From Chloroflexota bacterium (GTDB taxonomy: Bacteria; Chloroflexota; Dormibacteria; Aeolococcales; Aeolococcaceae), in assembly GCA_005889515.1 (NCBI GenBank), contig VBHE01000008.1:14566-20368 (forward strand): DNA of 5,803 nt, in the 5' to 3' direction. Below are positions 1 through 5,803 of this stretch, piece by piece (the first letter of the stretch is position 1; every line of letters begins with the position of its first letter). The position numbers were made by a program, and so were the translations under genes. Below the pieces are notes generated by a model that was given only the letters and a program-made list of their open reading frames with translations, did not search any database and had not been told where the DNA came from.

Positions 1-1700
1 TCGCGGAGGGTCGACAGCACCTCCGGCCGGAACTCCCCCTGCAGGGCACGCGCGGCCCCCGCCGGGGGCATGATCTCGCCACGGCGCAACCGCTCCTCGA
101 GGACCGCGGGGGTGACGTCGACCAGCTCGAGCTCGTCGGCGAGGGCGAGCACGCCGTCGCTCAGCCGCGGGCCCGGCGCGCCATCGCCGAGGATCGGCCC
201 CAGGGCCGCCGCCATGCTCCCCAGGCTGGTGAGGTGGAGAGTGGCGATCACCGTGATGCCCACCTCGAGGATGCGGGGCAGGGCCTCGGCGCGCGGCCGT
301 CCCTCGACGTCCAGACCGGCGAGATCGTCGACGAGCGCCACCTCGGGGTTGCGGGCGAGAAAGGCGTCCACGTCGAGGCGGTCGTGAGCGCCCATGCCCT
401 CGGGGCCGCCGAGCAGCTCGAGCCCCTCCAGCGCGGTCTCGGACTCGGCGCGTCCCCCGGTGTCGACGGCGGCGACGACCACGTCGGTGCCACGTTCCTG
501 CCGCCTGCGTCCCTCGCCGAGCATCGCGCTGGTGGTGCCCACGCCGCGGGCGTAGCCGAGGTACACGCGCAGCGAGCCGCGGCGGCCTGGCGGAGCGGAG
601 GCACGCAACAGCTCGTCGGGAGTCGGGCGCGGCGCCTTCGTCAGGGCGGGATCGGGCCACCCCCGGCTGACGCGGGCGATCACGTGGACGTCGGTGTCGG
701 GCAGCTCGTCGACGAGGCGGTCCACGAGTCCGGCGCGCCAGCGATCCAGGAAACGCGGCGCGGCCGACTCGCCGACCACGACGTGGCGGACGCCGAGCTC
801 GTGCGCGACGTCCACCACCGTCCCCGGAACATCGCCCGAGCGGCGCTCGATGAAGGGGCAGTGGAGCTGCGCCGCCAGGGCGCGCCAACGCTCGCAGTCG
901 GTGCCCACGTCCGCGGACCGGATCACCGTGAGCACGGAGCAGAGGCCGCCGGAGCGGCGCGCGATCCGCACGCCGCGCCGTATCAGCGCCTCCGAGCTGG
1001 GCCGGCGGGAGATCACCACCAACACGTCCTGGGGAGGCGGACGGACCGCACTCCGTGCTGCGCCAGCACCCTGGGCCACCAGCCGCAGCGCGATCTCGCG
1101 GAGCGCCGCGAGGTTTCCCGACCGGAAGAAGTTGCGCAGGGCGGTATCGACCTTGTCCGGCGCATAGATGTTGCCGTGGCGCATCCGCTTGCGCAGCGCA
1201 TCCGGTGTGATGTCGATGAAGTGGATCTCGTCGGCGCCGTCGAGAATCTGGTCGGGGACGGTCTCCCGGACCGGGATCCCGGTGATGCCCTCGACCAGGT
1301 CCTTGACGCTCTCGAGGTGCTGGAGGTTCAGGGTGGAGACCACGTCGATGCCGGCATCACGCAGCTCCTCGACGTCCTGCCAGCGCTTCGCGTGGCGGAC
1401 CCCGGGCGCGTTGGTGTGGGCCAGCTCGTCGACCAGGGCGACCTGGGGGTGCCGCGCCAGGACGGCGTCGACGTCCATCTCCCCGAGAAGGGCGCCGTGG
1501 TACGGGACCTCGAGCCGGGGGATCACCTCGAGGCGGCCGATGGCCTCGAGGGTGCGCGGGCGACCGTAGGTCTCGACGAAGCCGATGACCACGTCCTCTC
1601 CCTGCGACACCCGTTGCCGGCCTTCGCGCAGCATCGCGAAGGTCTTGCCCACCCCGGGGGCGGCGCCGAGGTAGACGCGGAGCCGGCCGCGTCCGGCCAT
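1..1700 (-). CDS. kdpD: KdpD-family potassium sensor with tandem KdpD domains, 3' end beyond window (partial)
   Basis: The frame is open from the ATG at 1700 to the left edge, 566 codons without a stop. KdpD normally senses potassium or turgor status in the cytoplasm and, through a C-terminal histidine kinase, controls kdp transcription with KdpE. Residues about 7-210 form a KdpD sensor domain: P-loop GAAPGVGKT (12-20), acidic strand ALVDELAHTN (88-97) and STLNLQHLES (122-131). Residues about 225-345 form a Usp domain ending VDRLVDELPDTDVHVI. Canonical proteins then enter four membrane helices. Here a linker with PTPDELL (360-365 region) leads into a second KdpD domain (377-566): GYARGVGTT (382-390), ALVDDLAGLD (455-464) and ATLHLTSLGS (486-495). 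No membrane segment or kinase motif (H box, N box) is visible, so whether this is a full kinase or a kinase-less form is unknown. The start is supported by GGGGA six bases upstream, 14 nt after the kdpC stop. Family assignment is secure; the architecture is unusual. Confidence 0.93.
   Translation of the reverse strand, partial: MAGRGRLRVYLGAAPGVGKTFAMLREGRQRVSQGEDVVIGFVETYGRPRTLEAIGRLEVIPRLEVPYHGALLGEMDVDAVLARHPQVALVDELAHTNAPGVRHAKRWQDVEELRDAGIDVVSTLNLQHLESVKDLVEGITGIPVRETVPDQILDGADEIHFIDITPDALRKRMRHGNIYAPDKVDTALRNFFRSGNLAALREIALRLVAQGAGAARSAVRPPPQDVLVVISRRPSSEALIRRGVRIARRSGGLCSVLTVIRSADVGTDCERWRALAAQLHCPFIERRSGDVPGTVVDVAHELGVRHVVVGESAAPRFLDRWRAGLVDRLVDELPDTDVHVIARVSRGWPDPALTKAPRPTPDELLRASAPPGRRGSLRVYLGYARGVGTTSAMLGEGRRRQERGTDVVVAAVDTGGRAESETALEGLELLGGPEGMGAHDRLDVDAFLARNPEVALVDDLAGLDVEGRPRAEALPRILEVGITVIATLHLTSLGSMAAALGPILGDGAPGPRLSDGVLALADELELVDVTPAVLEERLRRGEIMPPAGAARALQGEFRPEVLSTLR
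3..572 (-). repeat. KdpD sensor domain, copy 2 (degenerate P-loop)
   Basis: Residues 377-566 realign with copy 1 in order along its length: LRVYLG, GVGTTSAML, GEGRRR, DVVVAAVDTGGR, LDVDAFLARNPEVALVDDLA, GITVIATLHL, DELELVDVTP and LRRGEIMPP. The P-loop reads GYARGVGTT, with Thr389 where copy 1 has Lys19, and the following HTN triplet has become GLD. The acidic strand is kept as VDD. Loss of the P-loop lysine normally abolishes or strongly weakens nucleotide binding, so this copy is probably a structural or regulatory pseudo-domain. The visible end, at the residues corresponding to NLAALRE in copy 1, nearly completes the domain. Confidence 0.82.
573..665 (-). other. Fusion joint between Usp domain and second KdpD domain
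   Basis: Residues 346-376 link the end of the Usp domain to copy 2. The stretch RPTPDELLRASAPPGRRG (358-375) resembles the usual N-terminal lead-in of full-length KdpD proteins, which from memory in E. coli reads roughly RPDPDRLLEQ, followed by a short arm and the KdpD domain. Copy 1 lacks this lead-in and begins almost directly at LRVYLG. I infer that the second unit began as the N-terminus of a separate KdpD that became joined in frame. There is no stop codon here and no convincing ribosome-binding site with an in-frame ATG or GTG, so a separate downstream gene is not supported. Confidence 0.6.
1095..1682 (-). repeat. KdpD sensor domain, copy 1 (intact nucleotide-binding site)
   Basis: This is the first of two protein-level copies of the KdpD sensor domain in the same gene (residues 7-202). 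It retains the P-loop GAAPGVGKT with Lys19, the acidic strand ending VDE at 90-92, the HTN triplet at 95-97, and the distal block DEIHFIDITP followed by LRNFFRSGNLAALRE. Over the first 41 residues it matches copy 2 at 26 positions by eye, for example the shared LRVYLG and the GVG before the P-loop threonine. The similarity weakens further on and is barely repetitive at DNA level, so the duplication is not recent. Confidence 0.85.
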
Positions 1701-1706
1701 CTGTCG

Positions 1707-1711
1707 TCCCC
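1707..1711 (-). promoter_or_regulatory. Ribosome-binding site of kdpD
   Basis: GGGGA on the minus strand lies six bases before the ATG at 1700, inside the 14-nt gap after the kdpC stop. It supports this start and suggests kdpD is translated from the same message as kdpABC. Confidence 0.6.
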
Positions 1712-1714
1712 GGT

Positions 1715-2329
1715 TCAGCTGCTCTTCATCGCGTCGAGCGCGAGGTTGAGAGCGAGGACGTTGACGTGACTCACGCCGAAGATGGCGAGCGAGGGGCCGT
1801 TGACCCGCTGGTTGACCAGAGCTCGGACCTTCCCCGGGTCGAGCCCGCGGGCCGTGGCGACCCGGTCGACCTGGAGGTAGGCGGCGGCGGGGCTGATGTC
1901 CGGGTCGAAGCCGGAGAAGTCGGTGGTGACCAGGTCGACGGGGACGTCCCCCTTCAGCGTGGGGTTGGCCTTGCGCACCGCCTCGACGCGCTGCTTCACG
2001 GCGTTGATCAGCGCCTGGTTGCTGGGGCCGAGGTTGTCGCCGGCGGAGTTGGCGGCGTTGTAGGGCTTGGACTTGGTGCTGTCGTTCTCGTCCACGGTCG
2101 CCGAGGGGCGTCCGTTGAAGTACTTGTCGGAGGTGAAGTTCTGGCCGATGAGCTCGGCGCCGACCACCTTGCCGCTCGCGGTGGTGATGAGGCCGCCGTT
2201 GGCCTGGTCATGGAACAGCCCCTGGGCCAGCCCGGTCATCACCAGCGGGTAGATGAGGCCGCCGATCACCGCGATGACGAGTGTGGCGCGGAGCGCCCGG
2301 AGCACCTCGGCGGACAGGGAGGTCTTCAT
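1715..2329 (-). CDS. kdpC: Potassium-transporting ATPase KdpC subunit
   Basis: KdpC is the small accessory subunit of the KdpFABC complex. It is anchored in the membrane by one N-terminal helix, with the rest of the protein outside, and it stabilises the complex and raises the apparent affinity for ATP or K+. The 204-residue protein is close to the usual length of about 190-200. It starts with a short basic segment, then one hydrophobic helix (about residues 12-35, LRATLVIAVIGGLIYPLVM). Family signatures follow in order: GAELIGQNFTSDKYFNGRPSA, NLGPSNQAL, DFSGFDPDISPAAAYLQVDRVATARGL, and a C-terminal VNVLALNLALD. The ATG at 2329 is preceded by GAGGA at seven bases that overlaps the kdpB stop. 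The gene sits 10 nt after kdpB and 14 nt before kdpD. Nothing is missing or unusual. Confidence 0.97.
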   Translation of the reverse strand: MKTSLSAEVLRALRATLVIAVIGGLIYPLVMTGLAQGLFHDQANGGLITTASGKVVGAELIGQNFTSDKYFNGRPSATVDENDSTKSKPYNAANSAGDNLGPSNQALINAVKQRVEAVRKANPTLKGDVPVDLVTTDFSGFDPDISPAAAYLQVDRVATARGLDPGKVRALVNQRVNGPSLAIFGVSHVNVLALNLALDAMKSS

Positions 2330-2336
2330 GTGCGGG

Positions 2337-2341
2337 TCCTC
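2337..2341 (-). promoter_or_regulatory. Ribosome-binding site of kdpC overlapping kdpB stop
   Basis: The minus strand reads TGAGGACCCGCACATG. GAGGA shares two bases with the TGA stop of kdpB and lies seven bases before the kdpC ATG. This arrangement fits translational coupling, which would keep the KdpB and KdpC subunits in balance. Confidence 0.65.
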
Positions 2342-4418
2342 AGGCGAGGTGGATGCCGGTGATGACGATGTCGACGGCCTTGATGCCGATGAAGGGGATG
2401 ATCACCCCGCCCAGGCCGTAGAGGAACAGGTTCCGCCGCAGCAGCGCGGCGGCGCCGATGGGGCGGTACTTGATACCCGTCAGCGCCAGTGGGATCAGCG
2501 CCACGATGATCAGCGCGTTGAAGATCACGGCCGAGAGGATGGCGCTCTGGCGGCTGTGGAGCTGCATGACGTTGAGCGCGCCGAGTGCGGGGAGCGAGGC
2601 GGTGAACATCGCGGGGATGATCGCGAAGTACTTGGCGACGTCGTTGGCGATGCTGAAGGTGGTGAGCGCGCCCCGGGTCATGAGCAGCTGCTTGCCGGTC
2701 TCCACGATCTCGATGAGCTTGGTGGGGTTGCTGTCGAGGTCGACGAGGTTGCCCGCCTCCTTGGCCGCCTGGGTGCCGCTGTTCATCGCCACGCCGACGT
2801 CGGCCTGGGCGAGCGCGGGGGCGTCGTTGGTGCCGTCGCCGGTCATCGCCACGAGCTTGCCCTCGGCCTGCTCGGCACGGATGAGCTTGAGCTTGTCCTC
2901 GGGGGTCGCCTCGGCGAGGTAGTCGTCGACCCCCGCCTCTCTGGCGATCGCCGCCGCGGTCAGCGGGTTGTCGCCGGTGATCATCACCGTGCGCAGGCCC
3001 ATGCGGCGCATCTCGGCGAAGCGCTCGCTGATACCCGGCTTGACGATGTCCTTGAGGTGGATGGTGCCGAGCACCACACGGTCCTCGGCGACCACCAGTG
3101 GGGTGCCGCCGGAGCGGGCGATCGCCTCCACCTGCTCGCGCACCGCGTCGGGGAGGTGACCGTTGGACGAGGGCGTGGCGCACCATGCGGCCAGGCTGTC
3201 GGCGGCGCCCTTGCGGATGCTGGTGCCGTTGCGGTCGACGCCGCTCATCCGGGTGGTGGCGGAGAAGGGGACGAAGGTCCAGGTGGAGACGTCCTCCTCC
3301 TCGACCCCGATGCGCCGCGCCAGCGCGACGATGGAGCGCCCCTCGGGGGTCTCGTCGGGAAGGCTGGCCAGGGTGGCGGCGCGAACCAGCCGGCTCATCG
3401 CCACCCGCGGGGCGGGGACGAACTCCGAGGCCTGGCGGTTGCCGAGGGTGATGGTGCCGGTCTTGTCGAGGAGCAGGGTGTCGACGTCGCCGGCGGCCTC
3501 GACGGCGCGGCCCGACATGGCCAGCACGTTGCGCTGCAGCAGCCGGTCGATGCCGGCGATGCCGATCGCGGAGAGCAGCGCGCCGATGGTGGTGGGGATG
3601 AGGCAGACCAGCAGGGCGATGAGCACGGTGACGGTCACCGAGGTGCCCGCGTACACCGCGAAGGGCTGGAGGGTGACGACGGCGAAGACGAAGATGATGG
3701 TGAGCCCGGCGAGGAGGATGTTGAGGGCGATCTCGTTGGGAGTCTTCTGCCGGCTGGCGCTCTCCACCAGGCCGATGATCCGGTCGATGAAGGTCTCGCC
3801 CGGGTTCTGGGTGATCTCGATGACGATCCGGTCGGAGAGCACCCGGGTGCCGCCGGTCACCGAGCTGCGGTCGCCGCCCGCCTCGCGGATCACCGGGGCG
3901 GACTCGCCGGTGATCGCCGACTCGTCGACCGAGGCGATGCCTTCGATGATGGTCCCGTCGCTGGGGATGATGTCGCCCGCCTCGCAGACCACGATGTCGC
4001 CGCGGCGAAGCTCGGGCGCCGGCACCGGCTCCTCCCTGCCGCCGGCGCCGCCCTTCAGCCGCCGGGCGATGGTGTCGCTGCGGGTGCGGCGCAGGGTCGC
4101 CGCCTGCGCCTTGCCCCGGCCCTCGGCGACCGCCTCGGCGAAGTTGGCGAAGAGCACGGTGAACCAGAGCCAGAGGCAGACCTGGCCGACGAAACCGTTG
4201 TCCTGCTGGCGGTTGAAGATCCCGGTGAGGAAGGCGTAGGTGGTCATCACCGCGCCGATCTCGACGATGAACATCACCGGGTTGCGCGCCATCCAGCGCG
4301 GGTCGAGCTTCTTGAACGACTCGCCGCTCGCCGGCACCACGATGGCGGGGTCGAAGAGGCTGCTCTTCGGCCGGCGCCGGGGCTCGCGGGGCGCGGTCTC
4401 GGTCGCGGAGACTGCCAT
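2340..4418 (-). CDS. kdpB: Potassium-transporting ATPase ATP-binding subunit KdpB
   Basis: KdpB is the catalytic P-type (P1A) ATPase subunit of the Kdp pump in the cytoplasmic membrane. It hydrolyses ATP through an aspartyl-phosphate intermediate to drive K+ uptake through KdpA. The 692-residue protein is of normal family length and complete. Visible landmarks: first helices around 45-66 and 80-95 (LWLWFTVLFANFAEAVAEGR), actuator TGES at 170-173, membrane IPTTIGALLSAIGIAG (274-289), phosphorylation site DKTGT with Asp318, nucleotide-domain FSATTRMSG (385-393) and KGA (403-405), TGDNP (491-495) and the hinge TGDGTNDAP (526-534), then three C-terminal helices. Ser173 of TGES is the position reported in E. 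coli KdpB (Ser162) as an inhibitory phosphorylation site. The frame stays open upstream, but I chose the ATG at 4418, which has GAGGG nine bases ahead; the ATG at 4427 (adding MEV) has no spacer from that site and is less likely. Confidence 0.98.
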   Translation of the reverse strand: MAVSATETAPREPRRRPKSSLFDPAIVVPASGESFKKLDPRWMARNPVMFIVEIGAVMTTYAFLTGIFNRQQDNGFVGQVCLWLWFTVLFANFAEAVAEGRGKAQAATLRRTRSDTIARRLKGGAGGREEPVPAPELRRGDIVVCEAGDIIPSDGTIIEGIASVDESAITGESAPVIREAGGDRSSVTGGTRVLSDRIVIEITQNPGETFIDRIIGLVESASRQKTPNEIALNILLAGLTIIFVFAVVTLQPFAVYAGTSVTVTVLIALLVCLIPTTIGALLSAIGIAGIDRLLQRNVLAMSGRAVEAAGDVDTLLLDKTGTITLGNRQASEFVPAPRVAMSRLVRAATLASLPDETPEGRSIVALARRIGVEEEDVSTWTFVPFSATTRMSGVDRNGTSIRKGAADSLAAWCATPSSNGHLPDAVREQVEAIARSGGTPLVVAEDRVVLGTIHLKDIVKPGISERFAEMRRMGLRTVMITGDNPLTAAAIAREAGVDDYLAEATPEDKLKLIRAEQAEGKLVAMTGDGTNDAPALAQADVGVAMNSGTQAAKEAGNLVDLDSNPTKLIEIVETGKQLLMTRGALTTFSIANDVAKYFAIIPAMFTASLPALGALNVMQLHSRQSAILSAVIFNALIIVALIPLALTGIKYRPIGAAALLRRNLFLYGLGGVIIPFIGIKAVDIVITGIHLA

Positions 4419-4427
4419 GACCTCCAT

Positions 4428-4432
4428 CCCTC
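4428..4432 (-). promoter_or_regulatory. Ribosome-binding site of kdpB
   Basis: After the kdpA TGA the minus strand continues GAGGGATGGAGGTCATG. GAGGG at nine bases before the ATG at 4418 is the better-spaced site; GGAGG two bases before it is too close. The same GAGGG abuts the alternative ATG at 4427, which argues against that start. Confidence 0.5.
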
Positions 4433-5803
4433 TCAGTGGGCCAGCTGGCCGGCGTGCAGCTGCAGGTGCTCGAGGATCGGTCCCAGCGCGAGCGCCGGGA
4501 AGAAGGTGAGGGCCCCGACGATGAGGATCACCCCGATGAGCAGCCCGGTGAACAGCGGCGTGTCGGTGGGAAAGGTCCCCGCGCTCGCGGGAACGACCTT
4601 CTTCTTGACCATCGTGCCGGCGAGGGCGAGCAGCGGGATCACGAAGATGAAGCGCCCGATCCACATCGCGGCCGACAGCGAGGTGTTGTAGTAGAGCGTG
4701 TTGCCACTCAGGCCCGCGAAGGCACTGCCGTTGTTTCCGGTTGTGGAGCTGAAGGCGTAGAGGATCTCGCTGAAGCCGTGCGGCCCCGGGTTGAGCGGCC
4801 CCGCCTGTCCTCGTGAGGCGAGCACCGAGACGGCGGTGAAGCCGAGGATGGAGGCGGGCAGCGCGAGGATGCTGAGCGCGGCGAGCTTGACCTCGCGCGA
4901 TTCGATCTTCTTGCCCAGGTACTCCGGGGTTCGTCCCACCATCAGCCCGGCGATGAACACCGAGAGGATGGCGAAGACGAGCATCCCGTAGAGACCGGAG
5001 CCGACGCCGCCGGGGGTGATCTCGCCGAGCTGGATGAGCACCATCGGCACCATGCCGCCGAGCGGAGTCCAGCTGTCGTGGGCGGAGTCCACCGAGCCGG
5101 TGCTCGTCCCGGTGGTCGCCGATCCGTACTGGGCGGACTGGATGGCGCCGAAGCGGACCTCCTTACCCTCCATGTTCCCGCCCGACTGCTGCCCGGTCGA
5201 GGTCCAGGTCGCCCCGGCGTGGGCGAGGGCGGGGTTGCCCGCCTGCTCCTCGTAGGCGGCGAAGGTGGCCCCGCCGACGAGGACGATCGCCATCGCCACG
5301 AAGATGGCGACACCCTGCTTGATGTTCTTCGCGTAGTGGCCGAAGGTGAACGCCAGCCCGAAGGGGATGCACAGGCAGAGCAGGATCTCGAAGGCGTTGG
5401 TGAACCCGTCGGGGTTCTCGAACGGGTGGGCGGCGTTGGCGTTGAAGAAGCCGCCGCCGTTGGTGCCGAGGTCCTTGATCGCCTCCATCGAGGCCACCGG
5501 CCCCTGGGCGATCGTCTGGGTCGCCCCCTCGAGGGTGTGGGCCACGGTGTAGGCGCTGAAGTTCTGGATCGCACCCTGGGAGACGAGGACGAGGGTGGCG
5601 ACCACCGCGATCGGCAGCAGGATGTACAGGGTGGCTCGGGTGATGTCGACATAGAAGTTGCCAATGGTCCTGCCGCTGCGCCGCACCAGCCCTCGCACCA
5701 GGGCGATGGCGAGCGCGATCCCGGTGGCCGCCGAGAGGAACTGGTGGAAGGCGAGGGCGAGCATCTGGGAGAGGTAGCTCATGCTCTGCTCGCCGGTGTA
5801 GTT
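4433..5803 (-). CDS. kdpA: Potassium-transporting ATPase potassium-binding subunit KdpA, 5' end beyond window (partial)
   Basis: KdpA is the channel-like, K+-selective membrane subunit of the Kdp pump, related to the Trk/Ktr/HKT family with four pore-loop repeats. The visible 456 residues cover all but about the first 110-130 residues of the family. The frame runs to the right edge: the seven codons before the Met at 5782 encode NYTGEQS, matching the conserved region before MSYLSQ in KdpA, so that Met is internal and not the start. Visible pore segments (fragment numbering): LGTNGGGFFNANAAHPFENP (112-131), the TGTSTGSV region (231-238) and GNNGSAFAGLSG (356-367). Other signatures are NMEGKEVRFG, LGGMVPM, GGVGSGLYGM, GRTPEYLGKKIE and LNPGPHGFSEILYAF. 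Several hydrophobic helices alternate with these, and the C-terminus ALTFFPALALGPILEHL is typical. The first pore loop lies outside the window. kdpB follows after 14 nt. Confidence 0.97.
   Translation of the reverse strand, partial: NYTGEQSMSYLSQMLALAFHQFLSAATGIALAIALVRGLVRRSGRTIGNFYVDITRATLYILLPIAVVATLVLVSQGAIQNFSAYTVAHTLEGATQTIAQGPVASMEAIKDLGTNGGGFFNANAAHPFENPDGFTNAFEILLCLCIPFGLAFTFGHYAKNIKQGVAIFVAMAIVLVGGATFAAYEEQAGNPALAHAGATWTSTGQQSGGNMEGKEVRFGAIQSAQYGSATTGTSTGSVDSAHDSWTPLGGMVPMVLIQLGEITPGGVGSGLYGMLVFAILSVFIAGLMVGRTPEYLGKKIESREVKLAALSILALPASILGFTAVSVLASRGQAGPLNPGPHGFSEILYAFSSTTGNNGSAFAGLSGNTLYYNTSLSAAMWIGRFIFVIPLLALAGTMVKKKVVPASAGTFPTDTPLFTGLLIGVILIVGALTFFPALALGPILEHLQLHAGQLAH

Noticed and set aside
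248..604. A 118-codon minus-strand frame inside kdpD.
   Set aside because: It is an out-of-frame reading of the second KdpD domain; the kdpD frame carries the conserved motifs and continues without interruption.
573..665. A gene boundary splitting kdpD into two separate genes.
   Set aside because: There is no stop codon in the frame and no in-frame ATG or GTG with a ribosome-binding site; the only candidate is a TTG at Leu365 without clear support.
234..1769. A 511-codon open frame on the plus strand opposite kdpD.
   Set aside because: Same antisense bias and composition; the minus strand encodes conserved KdpD and Usp motifs throughout and this frame shows no family signature.
2326..3186. 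A 286-codon minus-strand frame overlapping kdpB.
   Set aside because: It is Arg, Gly and Pro-rich, out of frame with kdpB and without motifs; the region it covers encodes the conserved TGDNP and TGDGTND blocks of KdpB in another frame.
4419..4664. A longer KdpB beginning at the ATG at 4664.
   Set aside because: The extra 82 residues lie over the 3' end of kdpA, are Arg, Pro and His-rich and unrelated to KdpB; the start at 4418 gives the normal family length and has a ribosome-binding site.
2253..4691. An 812-codon open frame on the plus strand opposite kdpB.
   Set aside because: The translation is low-complexity, rich in Asp, Gly, Ala, Glu, His and Val, with no recognisable motif. It is the antisense shadow of a high-GC gene whose opposite strand encodes an unmistakable complete KdpB.
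5780..5782. The ATG at 5782 as the start of KdpA.
   Set aside because: The frame continues upstream to the window edge with NYTGEQS, which belongs to the conserved interior of KdpA, and about the first 110-130 residues including the first pore loop would otherwise be missing.

Overview
The window is one contiguous piece of a high-GC bacterial genome in which every gene lies on the minus strand. It carries most of a kdp operon, the high-affinity, ATP-driven potassium uptake system. In the direction of transcription, from the right edge to the left, it holds kdpA (5' end missing), kdpB (complete), kdpC (complete) and kdpD (3' end missing). The GC-rich third codon positions and the long spurious antisense frames indicate a high-GC lineage such as Actinobacteria, Chloroflexota or Dormibacterota-like soil bacteria. 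I cannot place it more exactly from sequence alone.

Layout: 4433-5803 is the potassium channel-like subunit KdpA, still open at the right edge. 2340-4418 is the P-type ATPase subunit KdpB. 1715-2329 is the accessory subunit KdpC. 1-1700 is a KdpD-family sensor, still open at the left edge. The three gaps between genes are only 10-14 nt and each contains a purine-rich ribosome-binding site. This fits one transcript with coupled translation. No promoter, terminator, RNA gene, mobile element or CRISPR array is visible. The operon start, any kdpF, and any kdpE response regulator would lie outside the window.

How the genes work together: KdpA takes up K+ through its selectivity filter, KdpB hydrolyses ATP to drive transport, and KdpC stabilises the complex. 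KdpD normally senses potassium or turgor status and controls the operon through KdpE.

The ABC part looks ordinary. The unusual element is KdpD. Its 566 visible residues hold a complete KdpD sensor domain with an intact P-loop, then a universal-stress (Usp) domain. Where the membrane segments of a canonical KdpD should follow, there is instead a second KdpD sensor domain. This second copy is preceded by a motif resembling the normal N-terminus of full-length KdpD proteins, and its P-loop lysine is replaced by threonine. The gene therefore looks like an in-frame fusion, or internal duplication, of a short KdpD-Usp module in front of another KdpD whose nucleotide-binding site has decayed. What follows the second copy is beyond the window.
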